A DNA stretch of 64,000 nt from Dioscorea cayenensis subsp. rotundata (taxonomy: Eukaryota; Streptophyta; Magnoliopsida; Dioscoreales; Dioscoreaceae), in the NCBI RefSeq assembly GCF_009730915.1, contig NC_052475.1, positions 2,046,001 to 2,110,000 on the forward strand. The letters are read 5' to 3'. The translations under genes and the position numbers were made by a program. Positions within the stretch are counted from its first letter, which is position 1. Each line of letters starts with the position of its first letter. The notes beneath the pieces are model-generated. The model saw nothing but the letters and a program-made list of their open reading frames with translations. It was not told the DNA's origin and did not search any database. Positions 26,342-54,337 of the stretch are shown here, in pieces.

Positions 26342-27653
26342 TAAACTTTAAACAAATAATGTATATATTTGGTCTATAAATATTGCAAATTTAACTATAG
26401 GTAACAAAAACTAAAATATATAGTGCATTAAGTGTGAATTAAATAATTAGGACGAACCAAATGTATCTTCTATTATAGAGAGAAATAATGAGGCCAGCTC
26501 CACAAACCATCCAATTACAATATTTCTATCATATCAATTATGATTATTTTTGAACATTGATTGATAAGGCCAACCTCCCACTTTTATCATGCAACTAACT
26601 TGTCCTATATTTATTCATTATTAATTAAATTATACTAGTACTTAATAAAGAAATGGAGGCATGATAATGCACATGCCAAAATTTAACCTTTCTTCATTAC
26701 TAGCTTCAACAATAAACTCATATATATATATATATATAGTCACCATTAAATTATCATTTAACAGTTGCTTCTATATGGGACCTTTTTATTTTAAAACCTT
26801 TTTATATTAAAAAAAATCTCCTCGGCCATCTATATATATAGATTGATCATATTTTTTTCATTGGTTTCTAGTATTAAAAAATAATGTGCTTATGTATTTT
26901 TAAGTAATAAATCACAAGCATTTAAGCATAGTTGTTTTTTTAATATAAATTATAATTTTTTAGTTTGGGAAGTAAATATTTAAATATTGACTTTCTTTTA
27001 TTTACTTGAAAAAATTATAATTTTTTGAAAACTTAAAAATATACTGATTCTTTTGAGGTTGAACTTTACTAAGATATTTTCATTTAAATTTAATTTGATC
27101 TATGAACTTAACAGTAATAAAAAAGAAAATTTTCTATGAGATATATATATATATATATTATTTTTGGTGCTAGAGTAAGTTGAAATTATGTATTTATATA
27201 TCTTTTGTAAATCTAACTAAACAACTCCATCAAATGGTCCCTTTGGATAATTTACAAATTTTTGTTTAAAGTGATTGTTTTTGTTAAACTTTTACCTATT
27301 TAATGTGTGTGTGTGTGAGTGTATATATATTAAGTTCCATTTGATTATTTTAGTTTATTCAAATTCAAATATTTTGATAACTTCACGTGAATAAAAGTAC
27401 CTTACAATTATTAAATGTGAAGTAATAATTAAATTTTACTTTTTTTAGACATTTGATATCATGAGAATGGGCTCAATATAACCCAAAAACTAAAGCAAGG
27501 CCCATCTTTGATTTCCATAATCACAAGTTTCTATTTTTTAAAATTACATAATCAAATTGCTATGGTACATATATTTAATACTTTATATATAATTAATTTG
27601 CATTTTATATTTATATTAATTTTATGCATAGCAATTTTTCAATTATATTTTTC

Positions 27654-27871
27654 AAATAAATAATTAGCATCGGATCCCTTGCGTAGGGTGTTTACCTCGA
27701 GTGTTGAGTATGGTTCCCCGAGTTCGATCCCCATTTCGCGCAAGGTGAGAGCACGGTTCGGTGGTGAGCGTTGCTCCTCCACGTGTTCGTCCCTGGGTTC
27801 CGGCGCTTGTCACCTTTCTCAAAAATAAAATAAAATAAAATAATAATAATAATAAAAAATAAATAATTAGC
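27654..27871 (+). mobile_element. Full-length tRNA-derived SINE with 15-bp target-site duplication
   Basis: The body (about 27669-27856) has a tRNA-like head with a good Pol III B box, GTTCGATCC, at 27722-27730 and a degenerate A box near 27679-27690 (TTGCGTAGGGTG). A GC-rich middle is followed by a (AAAAT)n/(AAT)n tail. It is flanked by a perfect 15-bp direct repeat, AAATAAATAATTAGC, at 27654-27668 and 27857-27871. The sharp GC island in AT-rich DNA, Pol III boxes, simple tail and duplication together define a SINE. A second, truncated copy of the family lies at 24.4 kb. I cannot match it to a named family from memory. Confidence 0.85.
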
Positions 27872-27989
27872 TTGGGTTTTAAAAAAAAATAATAATAAAG
27901 ATGAATAAATACATACAATTTTTTTTTGGTAAATAAAGATAAATCATGGGGTTAATCATAAAATGTTTAAATGCACAAAAGTTTTCTGT

Positions 27990-28700
27990 GATCATTGGGT
28001 GAAACCCTAGAAAATTCCCCCTTCGATTTGTTTTCAATTGTTAATGCTTGGTTTCTTGAAGAAATTTGGTTTTGTTCTTCATCTGTGAAGCTTGTTCATG
28101 ATGAAGGATGAGAGAAAAGAGGGGGAAATCCAAGAAAAAGCTCTGTTTGTATCTCATTTTCCTCTTTGATTTGCTCTTCTTCTTGAATCTTTTTTCTTGG
28201 TTACTTTGATAGTATAGATTTTGCTCTCCATTTGGAAGTCTATTTAGGATGACATGGAAACCCTAAAAGTGTTTTTTTTCCTGGGTTTGTTGAAGAAGAT
28301 TGACCTAATTTTTCATTTTTTAAATTTTGTTTAGGATCAAGATAAGTAGAACATGATGAAAGCATGAGGTATATACCCTTTCTTTATTTTCCTCTTTTTT
28401 TTTTTTTCAAGGATCTGGATTGAGTTTCCATTCTCTGAATTATTAAATCCTACAAAAGAGTTTTGTGCATACTTTATGTATTGGAATGATTTTTAACATA
28501 ATCTTTTTTAGGCTGTCTTGTCTCCATTTTCTACTCCATGAATCAGTAGACTTGGACAATAATGGCTGCTTAACTCAGCAAGGCCAGTGCTCTTCTTCTT
28601 GATTGAAAAACAGGCTGGCCTTTATGATGACAAATTTTGTACTTCATCTTAGCCATATGATCCTTAAGACTTAAGATTGAGAAGAATAGTTGTATACGTG
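27990..28700 (+). other. Unassigned, possibly transcribed region
   Basis: This block is less AT-rich than its surroundings and starts with a telo-box (AAACCCTAG at 28002-28010), an element frequent near starts of plant housekeeping genes. Splice-like borders can be seen (TATTTAG near 28248, CTTTTTTAG near 28511), but no open frame longer than about 25 codons looks coding. It could be a non-coding RNA, an untranslated leader or a gene relic. I recognise no miRNA or tasiRNA sequence in it. Confidence 0.25.
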
Positions 28701-28753
28701 AAGACATTGTTAAAGCTTGAACTTTTTGGTTGAACCGGGTCAAGATAATATAT

Positions 28754-29013
28754 TTGGTTTGCTTGTTTATAATATAATTAGTTAAAGTAGACTAGCAAGT
28801 ATCAAGAAACGTATTTGAGTAACTAATAGTCCTGCATAAATTAATTTGGTAAATATGGATATGCATGTATAAGCTCGGTTCAACTAATAGGATGTGAGAC
28901 CTAAATTATTCATATTTATATTTACCAACTCAATTGATATGTGATTATTAGTTATTCAAATGCGCTTCCTTAATACACTTTATTTTACTTGGTTATGTTG
29001 CAAACAAACCAAT
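28754..29013. mobile_element. Foldback repeat with about 100-bp imperfect inverted arms
   Basis: The left arm (about 28754-28860) holds TTTGGTTTGCTTG, ACGTATTTGAGTAACTAATA and TTAATTTGGTAAATATGGAT. The reverse complement of the right arm (about 28912-29013) holds TTGGTTTGTTTGC, GCGCATTTGAATAACTAATA and TTGAGTTGGTAAATATAAAT, in the same order. The loop is about 50 bp. Related direct-repeat copies lie at 52.3 kb, so this is a dispersed element inserted or rearranged as an inverted pair. Confidence 0.65.
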
Positions 29014-30658
29014 GAACTATGCTGAGACAAATATTTATCATCATAGCCAAATTTTACTCAAGTTCCATATGTCAAGGCCATCTCAAATGCCATATAACAT
29101 AGTTGCGAGTTTGAAGTCTCCCAAATTGTTGTATGTTTATACATATTTTATAATTGTTTTACATTTTTGTGTTTTTGAAATATGTTGCTCTTGCAGCTGT
29201 TTTAGTTGCTATTCGTCTAGTTGCCACTATGCTCCAACATCAATTTGTTTTTGAAATATTTTGTTGGCTTTTGATTCTCAATTGGCAATTGCTGATGAAG
29301 TTGTTCAATCTTTTGCTCTCTTTTTCTTTTTGTTTCTTAGCTAGTAAGTCTTATTAATTTGATCTAGCTAATAATTGCAGGTTGTTTGGTTTCCAGAATG
29401 CTTCCAGGTAATATCATTCTGCTTTTGTTTTGCTAGGCTGAATGAGGGTATGTTTAGTTCCTTAACATGATTGTGACGTGTGAGTGCAAATGATATATCT
29501 GATAAACATAAGCATGAAGCTGGAAGAGCCTAAGTAAAATAAATAAGGCCAGTTATTATTTTGGGAACCCTACTGCATTCAACATATCTGTTTATTTTCA
29601 CACATCATAATTAATTTAAAGCACATATTTTCAGTCATTACTACTTTTCCATAAAATGCATGATTATAAATGTGGGTGATATAATCTTCAAATGCTGTTG
29701 TAGCTAATAATGTGATGCTCAAATCCTTATGAAACCCTTGTTTTTGATGCTTACCTTTTTTTCTTTTAATAATTGTGAACTTACTGTCAAATGTTTCTGG
29801 AGCCTCATGCTAATTGTTTTCTTTGTCTGTAATAAATGTAATTATAGTGCCCATGACAATGCCTTTAAAAATGAAGTTCTGGCGCTGACTTTTATGATGT
29901 ATTTTCTTTGATATTTTCTTGTGATAAAAACTATCACCTGTAAAATTGCCAGTTAATTATGCGTGTTATATGTAGTGCTATTGCTGCATTATTATATTTG
30001 TTATCATGTTAAGACATAAATAAAATTTATATATAGATAAGGAATTGTTCAATTTATATACATGTTGCATGAGATTTCAAGCAATTTCCTTTGATACTTC
30101 ACAACCCTTGTTTTTATTTTTATCTTATGTCACCCATGTGGCATGTTCGTATGTTTTAATCTGGGTTGCAATATACATATATGATTGTTTTTTGCATTTA
30201 CTTTTTTTATAAAATCTCTTTTATACTCTTACTCTTTATTAAATTTAATCATATATATACCTCTGTTTTTATTACAAAGTTTGTTTTTTTTTTACTTAAA
30301 TGAATTATATATTTGATATCTAATAAAAAAACATCATAAAAGCATTTGGTTTACCAAATTAGAACAGTGCTTATTTTAACTTATTTTACCAGCATATATG
30401 TATAGATAGATACATAAGTTATTACTTATGATATGTGGTAACTCTTAGCATATGATGCTAGCTCCATCCAACTTTACAATTAATTTCACAATGTACTATA
30501 TCCACGAGAAACACAAATATTTTATTAAATAAATTCAACATGGAAACATTATTATAAGAACTTTATAGCTATCTTTATTGACATTCCAATGGATAAAGTT
30601 AGAATAAACTATTATTGAAACCTTTTACATATAAATAACATTTTATAACTAATATGAA
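29014..30658. other. Intergenic DNA downstream of the beta-glucosidase gene
   Basis: AT-rich with no recognisable protein or RNA gene. The last part (about 30480-30658) is probably the 3' UTR of the minus-strand beta-glucosidase gene. Confidence 0.5.
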
Positions 30659-33962
<3,304 letters not shown>

Positions 33963-34030
33963 ATCTACAGATGAACAAGAACAACACTAATCAAGTGTTG
34001 ATGATGAACTGAAGAAGAATAACACCATTG

Positions 34031-34070
<40 letters not shown>

Positions 34071-34303
34071 AGGTCAAATACATGTAAGTATAGTATTATT
34101 AGCTGTTATCCAAGATGCTTGATTTATTAATGAATTCCTTTACTTTAAACACACTTCTTAAGCACATGCAAATGCGTCTATAAGTTGGCTTGTTTGACAT
34201 TCAGAACTTTGTTATCTTACTAGAAGGGTTAGAATATGTATTTTTATTGATTAAATATAAGAGAGCCAGAGTCAAAAACTGGTAAAATGAGTTAAACCAG
34301 GTG

Positions 34304-34336
<33 letters not shown>

Positions 34337-35484
34337 ATTTCAGAAATTTTTTTTAAAAAAATGTTAGTTTATAATTATACCATTTTTTGAGGATTAATTT
34401 AGAATTTTGTAACCTTAGTGTTAAAATTAGATTTGGAATTACAAAATTCTAATAGTATATATCTCTCTATAACATGAATTACAAAGTGAAAGGAAATGAA
34501 GACGGTTCAAGGTAATGAAGATGGCTTCAAAAGATGGACAGAATTCATTGGAATTTGGGGTTGCTTGACTTAGCAAAGTTGTCCTTGATCAAAGATGAAT
34601 GGTTTTTCAAGCTTAATGGATTAAGCAACATAATTGTTTTCATGTTCTAATCTAATCAAACAATTATTTAAAAACAGAAAAAAAACAAAAATAAGGGTTG
34701 CTAGTCTTGGATTCCTTTTTGCAAATTTTGATTTGATTGGAATTTTGGTATCTTTTTTTTACAAACAGTGTGCTGGAGTTCATGGATTTGGTTGGTGACT
34801 GATTGATTGCAGCCAAAAAAAAAAAACTACTTTAATTCATTAAAACATATTATAATGGATTGCGTCTCCTAAAGTCTAATTTCAAAATAATGATTAGAAA
34901 TTTTACGTATGAAAAATGTTTTCAATTAATTTTTTGGAACTCAACTCAACACGTACACACACTTCCAATGCCTACTCTATGAACTTCTTTACCATTTCTC
35001 TAAACAAACACAAACGTGTTTCCACTTTCCTCTTCACTACAAACACATTCACAAATAATCTACAAATCATCACAAACACATGCCTCAATAGATTGGCAAA
35101 TCATCATGGATATTCAGCCTGTGACCAGCAAAATATAAGTAAAACCGACTCATCAATTCAAGAAGTATATAATTTCAAGTACAGAAAACATTTTGACTCA
35201 TTGTTTCCAACAAAAATGTTGTCATCTGCCAATGCTGCTATCTCAAGTTTTACAGCCAAAACATTGTGGCAAAGTTCATAGTATTAAATGATAATAATAC
35301 ACTTTTATTTTGAACTCAACTTTAGTCCGTCAAGCAAACAAGGCCGGTACAAAAGATGATAGGAAAAATAAGGTGGACTGCCACCAGGAAAAATTGAATC
35401 ATTTAGCATGGACTAATGGTTTGTTGGAGCTTGTGATTAAGAAGCCTCAAATGTCATTTTTATATGTTGATAAGGTGACAGAAA
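33963..35484. other. Intergenic region: GH1 promoter and 3' flank of adenylate kinase
   Basis: Both flanking genes are on the minus strand. A (TA)n tract at about 34037-34066 lies roughly 75-105 bp upstream of the beta-glucosidase ATG and may act as its TATA region. A second (TA)n tract lies at about 34309-34328. The open frame at 34916-35281 on the plus strand has no family likeness. Confidence 0.5.
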
Positions 35485-38244
<2,760 letters not shown>

Positions 38245-38278
<34 letters not shown>

Positions 38279-38313
38279 CTCTCTGTTCCAGTGTTCCTTT
38301 GAACGAGGACCAT
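38245..38313 (-). promoter_or_regulatory. (GA)n leader directly before the adenylate kinase ATG
   Basis: (CT)n at about 38245-38273 on the plus strand is a (GA)n run touching the start codon on the coding strand. The frame stays open up to an ATG at 38313, so initiation there would give an N-terminal extension [13 protein letters not shown] then RERERE. Translation from either ATG is possible in principle; the downstream one fits the family. Confidence 0.5.
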
Positions 38314-38932
38314 CTCTCAAGTCTCAAGCACCAGAAAAGTATATGCTGTTCCGACGGACCAGTATAAGAAGTATAAGTTGCCCCAATAGCCTTTTCTATT
38401 TTAAAGAGGGTAAATTTGTCTTATATTAGTGAAGTTGGATTCTTAAGCAGTTCCGCAGGAACAGGTGAAGGGTTGGTACGTTGATAAATGGGCCTCAATG
38501 TCGTAATGCTGGACGGGTCTCCAAAGGAAGCTTCTTTTTCTCGTCCGTTTTGGGCTCAAATGACAAGGCCTCTATTTTTTTATATATTTTATTTATTAAA
38601 AAAAAATCTCGTTAGCAAAAGGAATAAAATGAGGGAAACACAGATATATATATATATATATTCTCAATTTTTATAAAACATTGATTTAATTAGAATGATG
38701 GATGATCAGTCATTAAACCAGCCTAAGACCCATTTCATTAAAAGGTTAGTGATCAGCAACTATAACTGCAGTTGTGCATGGCAGTGATAAATACAATAAA
38801 AGAAATTGTTGATCATAATGGCATTTTTATTTGTTGGAGTAAAGATTAAAACCATAATAATACAAGAGTTATAACACATTGTTTTTCCATGTAGAAATTG
38901 CTTGTAATCACAAATACAAAAAGAACAAGTCT

Positions 38933-49834
<10,902 letters not shown>

Positions 49835-50139
49835 GAACAGCAGAGCTCAAGCTCCACCCGAGATCGCCAAGACCGCGAGGGTTTAGGGCTCCGCAACGGG
49901 ATTCCAAAGCTTTCAATCATTCACTCTCTCTCTCTCTATATATATATATAAAACCGGCGTTGAAGCCACCGTTTTCAAAATTAGCCGTCCGATTGCATCG
50001 GGCATGTGATGAACGTCTCACATTCAATTTCGTTAACGGATCTAATGATTGGGAACCCGATTTAAATTAGGATCCGACCCGTTACGAGGTCTATTTGGCG
50101 GTAATCTCGGTGCTCGTTGAGAAACCCTAGCTCCCAGCA
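49835..50139. promoter_or_regulatory. Compact divergent promoter between DEAH4 and RRF
   Basis: Only 305 bp separate the two ATGs on opposite strands. Contents: a (CT)n then (TA)n tract at about 49922-49951, which gives TATA-like sequence in both directions and a GA-rich leader for the helicase, and a telo-box AAACCCTAG at 50122-50130 just before the RRF ATG. A shared bidirectional promoter is inferred from spacing. Confidence 0.6.
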
Positions 50140-53100
50140 ATGGCGCTTCTTCTCAGGCGAGCTCTCTCGTCCAAAGCGCTCTTCTCTCTCCGAGATCAGC
50201 GCCATTTCCGCACTCTATCTCACTTTCCCAAGCTCCTCACAGGCGAGATTGTCAGAGAAGCTCCTCTTCGGGACAATTGCCCTGCCGATCGATTGGGTTT
50301 CAATTTCTTTGTGGGAAACCGAAGAGGCCTCGCTAAGGGCCGCAAATCGAGTATGATATCGGTGAATTTATCCATTTTTTTTTATCTCTTTTGCTTCGTT
50401 GAAACTTTGATTTGAGTATCCGGATTGCTTGTTGTAGAGGATGAGGATGAGAGTGATACGGTTCGAGCGGTTCCTGACATGGGGCCTGTGAAGACAACGG
50501 CGCAGTCGCAGATGGATGCAGCAGTCGTGGCTTTGGCGAGGGAGTTGAGTAAGCTCCGGACTGGGAGAGCTTCTGCTGGTATTATTTATGTTGATTGGAT
50601 TGCATTGCATTGCTTCAAAGATGTTGTTTTGTGAGCTTTGGAATTTATGATGGAATTGGTTGAGGTTTTGTGCAATTGTAGGAATGCTCGATCATGTTAT
50701 TGTGGAGACAGGTGGCGTGAAGTTGTCTCTGAACCGTGTTGCAGTTGTGTCTGTCATTGATGCGCAGACGCTCTCAGTGATGCCTTATGATCCCAATGTA
50801 ATGGGTTTTGTGAACTTTATCTCTTGCTTTTTCTATTTTTGAATTGTTTGATTTAATCTCAAACTTTGTTAGTTTTTTTAACCATGCATGATTTAGGCAA
50901 ATGAATTCTTCTTATGGTGCTTTACTAATTTTGCATTCATTGTCTGTTTTCTACCTTTTGGCTCTCTGTCTCTTATTTTGATCTGTGGCCATATTCCCCA
51001 CTTGGTAAGTCTTAGATGTTACGCATTGAGTCTCTGAAGATGTTGCAAGTTATCAATTGAGGATAATTTTATCTGGCAATTTACCTTACTGACATGCATT
51101 ATTCAGTTGTTGGTGAGGTTAAGCGATTATATTGACAAATTCACTCCCACTAGCTCTGATGAAATGGTAGCATTTATTTTTCAGTATCAATATGTCGGGA
51201 TAAATGTTGTGAACTGGGTCCTGTGTCACTTCAACCCGCCTCTATTAATTAACCTGCTGCATGTAAAAAAAAGGAAAATGAAAAACTACCATCTATAACA
51301 TTTATATTGAGTGATTATATAAGAAAAATGGTGTTGGAACTGGACCTTTGGTGCAAAAAGTGTGACATTTGGAAAATTTTATACCTTAATAAAATTGTTT
51401 ATATTGGTTTACCATAAGCCCTACTATTACTGTCTTTTTTTTTTTAATTTGTATAAATAAAATTTCTTCCCCTATTTATTGTTCATTTCTATGGGACATG
51501 ACTGGTTCAAACCATCTGGATATCTGTTTTTATAGAAAAGTAGATCCATGGATTTCTTGTAATGATATACATGTTAATATTTTGGCCATCAAGATACTAA
51601 TATTATAATTATTTGTTTCATGTAGACTTTGAAGGCACTAGAACAGGCTATTGTTTCATCTCCATTGGGTATAAATCCAACTCCAGATAGTCAAAGGTTA
51701 ATTGCGGCAATCCCACCGTAAGTTTGACATTTTCCGAGTAACAATGTTCTATTGTGATAATCGAACCAAGTGGGCATGTTTAGATTAAGCAAGATATGGA
51801 TACACATATACTGCTCCCTTCTCTTTTCCGTTTTGGTATATCAATACTGCAATATTGCCTAATAAGCTTTGGTACTTTGCATTATGTTAGTGACTAATTC
51901 TTTGCTTTGTGTTTTCTGCTGTAAACCTTTTATCAGGCTAACCAAGGAAAACGTGCAGGTAAGTTTATACTGAACAATATTCTTCTTTTTTTTTTTCATG
52001 ATTCTGATTTATTTGGGTATCCCCCTACCAGGCACTGTGTAAAGTGGTTGCTAAATCAGCTGAAGATGTTAAGCAAAGTATCCGACGAGCACGTCAAAAG
52101 GTATTCAAGCAACTTATTGCAAATTGTAGGCAGTGCTTTTCTTTAGAACTATCTTAATTATGGAAAGTAAGGTTGCATGGTAGACAAATAACGATAAAGA
52201 ACTATACAGTTATGAATTTAATTTCTTAAGTTGACTCACACACTTTGCAAAACCCTGGATGCCTCTTTTTCATAAAGTTAATATCTTTGGTGCAGACTTT
52301 TTGTTGTGGTAACTATTAGGGTAATAACTAGTCCCACAATGGTTCATTTGGAAAATATAGATTTGAATATATATAGGCTTAGGTCATTGTATAAGCTTAA
52401 GTTTTTGAGTTGAATCGGGTTTAGATAATATGTTTGGTTTGCACATAGCATTAAAGCTTGTTTTGTTTGGACTGTTTACAACACGGTTAGTTAAAGTAAG
52501 CTAGCACGTATCAAGGAGGCGTGTTAGAGTAACCAAAATCCCATATTGGTTAATTTGGAAAATATATATGTTTGAATATGTAATTCTAGGTTTCTCATTC
52601 TGTAAGTTTGAGCATTTGGGTTGAACTAAGTCTAGATAATATGTTTGGTTTCCATTTAACAAAGGTGCTAGTTGCTAGATGGAACCATCATGAACTTGGG
52701 TATCTACTAGATCATTAATGATACTGCAGAAAACAGCTCATGGCTACCGAATGACCAATCCTTAGATAGTGATTAGTGAAATTCATAATCATCCTTGGTA
52801 CATGGCATATACCTATCTCAATCATTCTATCTTAATATACATCTGTCCATCATTGTTGTTAAGGGGTATTACCAAAGGTGACATTTTTGACATCCGGTTT
52901 TATTGAAATCTATCATATTTACTCTATAAAGTTGCCTGGCTCATAAGTCGAGTGGTACATTTCCTCATCAGTCAGTGATGAATAATCCTTGGTCTTGTAG
53001 GCGTTGGATTCAATTAAAAAGGCAGCATCAAGTCTTCCCAAGGATGACATAAAGAGGCTGGAAAAAGAAGTATGTGGCGTTTTTATTGTCTTCCATTAAA

Positions 53101-53236
53101 TTAATGTAGATATTAAGGGCTATCGGTTATCTTAATTATGTTGTTCTCATTTTAGGTTGATGAGATGACCAAGCGATTTGTTAAAACAGCTGATGACATG
53201 TGCAAGGCAAAAGAGAAGGAGATCAGTGGAAGTTAG
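50140..53236 (+). CDS. RRF: Ribosome recycling factor, mitochondrial type
   Basis: Splits ribosomes after termination, together with an EF-G-like factor, in an organelle. Eight exons: 50140-50350, 50438-50578, 50682-50797, 51626-51717, 51937-51958 (a 22-bp microexon), 52032-52100, 53001-53069 and 53156-53236. The sum is 267 codons, or 266 aa. Residues 1 to about 75 are basic and rich in R, S and L (MALLLRRALSSKALFSLRDQ) and look like a mitochondrial presequence. The RRF fold follows: MDAAVVALARELSKLRTGRA, then MLDHVIVETGG, MPYDPN, LEQAIVSSPLGINPTPDSQR, IRRARQKALDSIKKA and the helical end EVDEMTKRFVKTADDMCKAK. The conserved LRTGRA and NP motifs are present. Mitochondrial rather than plastid targeting is inferred from the presequence and likeness to plant mitochondrial RRF. 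Confidence 0.93.
52316..52651. repeat. Pair of about 125-bp direct repeats in an RRF intron (dispersed element)
   Basis: Copy A is about 52316-52440 and copy B about 52526-52651. Both run from a TCCCA(C/T)A and GGTT(C/A)ATTTGGAAAATATA block, through TTGAATAT and TAAG(C)TT, to GATAATATGTTTGGTTT. The text between them (TAGTTAAAGTAAGCTAGCACG) also occurs near 28781-28800, so all belong to one dispersed family. The TCCCACA-GGTTNATTTGG motif recalls the start of plant LTR/TRIM elements, but no primer-binding site was found. Confidence 0.55.
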
Positions 53237-54337
53237 GTGCTATTTCTTGAGGCTAGATCATCACGTGATTTTTCCATTGGTACTTGTTGTGCAATGTTTT
53301 TATGTGAACATTATGGATACTGATACAATAGAAGTCACAAGATAGAAATTTTTTTTAATAAGTCTCAGATGACTAAGTTTGTTTTTTTTTAAACATCACT
53401 GCAGTTGTGAGTTGGCCAGACATAGGTAATAGTATTTCTTTTGGAATGAGTGTTGATCCCTGCAATGCTGTTGTCAGTTTTTGAGCTTGTAATAGACAGG
53501 GATTTTGTTTGGCAATGGCGAGTTGTCAGGCATCATCTGCATTGTGTTTTACGGTGACAGTGTAAATGATGCTGTTGAGAATAATCCATGTGGTTTCCTG
53601 TATCGCATTTAACACTTGTTAGTAGGACAGACTCCAAGTTTATCAGCAACTTTTTTTTTTTTGGTTACTTGAGCAATGAATCAGAACATCACCTGTCTCT
53701 TGATGCAAATAATGGCCATATGTTTGTCCATACTCAGGTTTGCACATGTGTATTGTTTCTTTAATAATTTTGCTGCTGCAGTTCAATGTCTTCTGTTCAT
53801 CTGCGTCTGTCTGGATGTCTCTGTTTGTTATCATCATTCGTTTTTCCTTTATTCACATTTCAATTTATACATGTGCAACATGAACAGAAGGTATCCAATG
53901 AAGTCTCTTATCTTGTTGTGTATATCATCAAATAGACACCTAGCATTGGTCTACATGAACAAGCTATATAGTTTTATTACAGCGAAAGTTCTTGTATTAG
54001 CAAAACTAGATTTGTAGGCCAATCATGTTTTTACAAGTATTTACGGAATCCATCATTTAATTCTTTTCTTCTTCATTACAAATGTGATTATCTTGTGTGA
54101 AACTTCTGATCCAATTTGAGTACCACTGCCATGGCATTTGTGAACTTGCTATACATAACAGTGGAGAATTAAAACATCAACGTTCTCCCAATAACTCATA
54201 CATCAGGTGAACTAGAACCCTAGACTTCAAGATGAAGACTACTACACTGCAACTCATGCTAAGCACCCATCCACAACCCCCCACCACAACTTCCTTTACA
54301 ATTTGTTAACATATCAACCTGATGTCTCACCATTTTA
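53237..54337. other. 3' flanks of RRF and the ankyrin gene (convergent)
   Basis: The two genes converge here. The stretch reads as 3' UTR and short spacer; no third gene is seen. Polyadenylation sites are not clear. Confidence 0.5.

Larger units (their letters stand above)
23225..30658. other. Long gene-poor, AT-rich region with small mobile elements
   Basis: About 7.4 kb with no recognisable protein-coding gene. It contains (TA)n tracts (23564-23588, 23705-23721, 25520-25540), a long (TTA)n at about 25758-25809, a mirrored (AAT)n-(ATT)n block at 26288-26341, a Helitron-like element, two SINE copies, a 105-120 bp direct repeat pair and a foldback repeat, each listed separately. The stretch 27990-28700 is less AT-rich and looks transcribed, but nothing in it is assignable. 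Confidence 0.6.

Noticed and set aside
27676-27740. Possible tRNA gene from the Pol III B box
   Set aside because: No cloverleaf with a matching acceptor stem can be drawn, and the unit continues into a non-tRNA body, A-rich tail and flanking duplication, so it is a SINE head.
34916-35281. 121-residue open frame on the plus strand
   Set aside because: Low-complexity N/T/S composition, no family likeness, and it lies downstream of the adenylate kinase stop; a chance frame.
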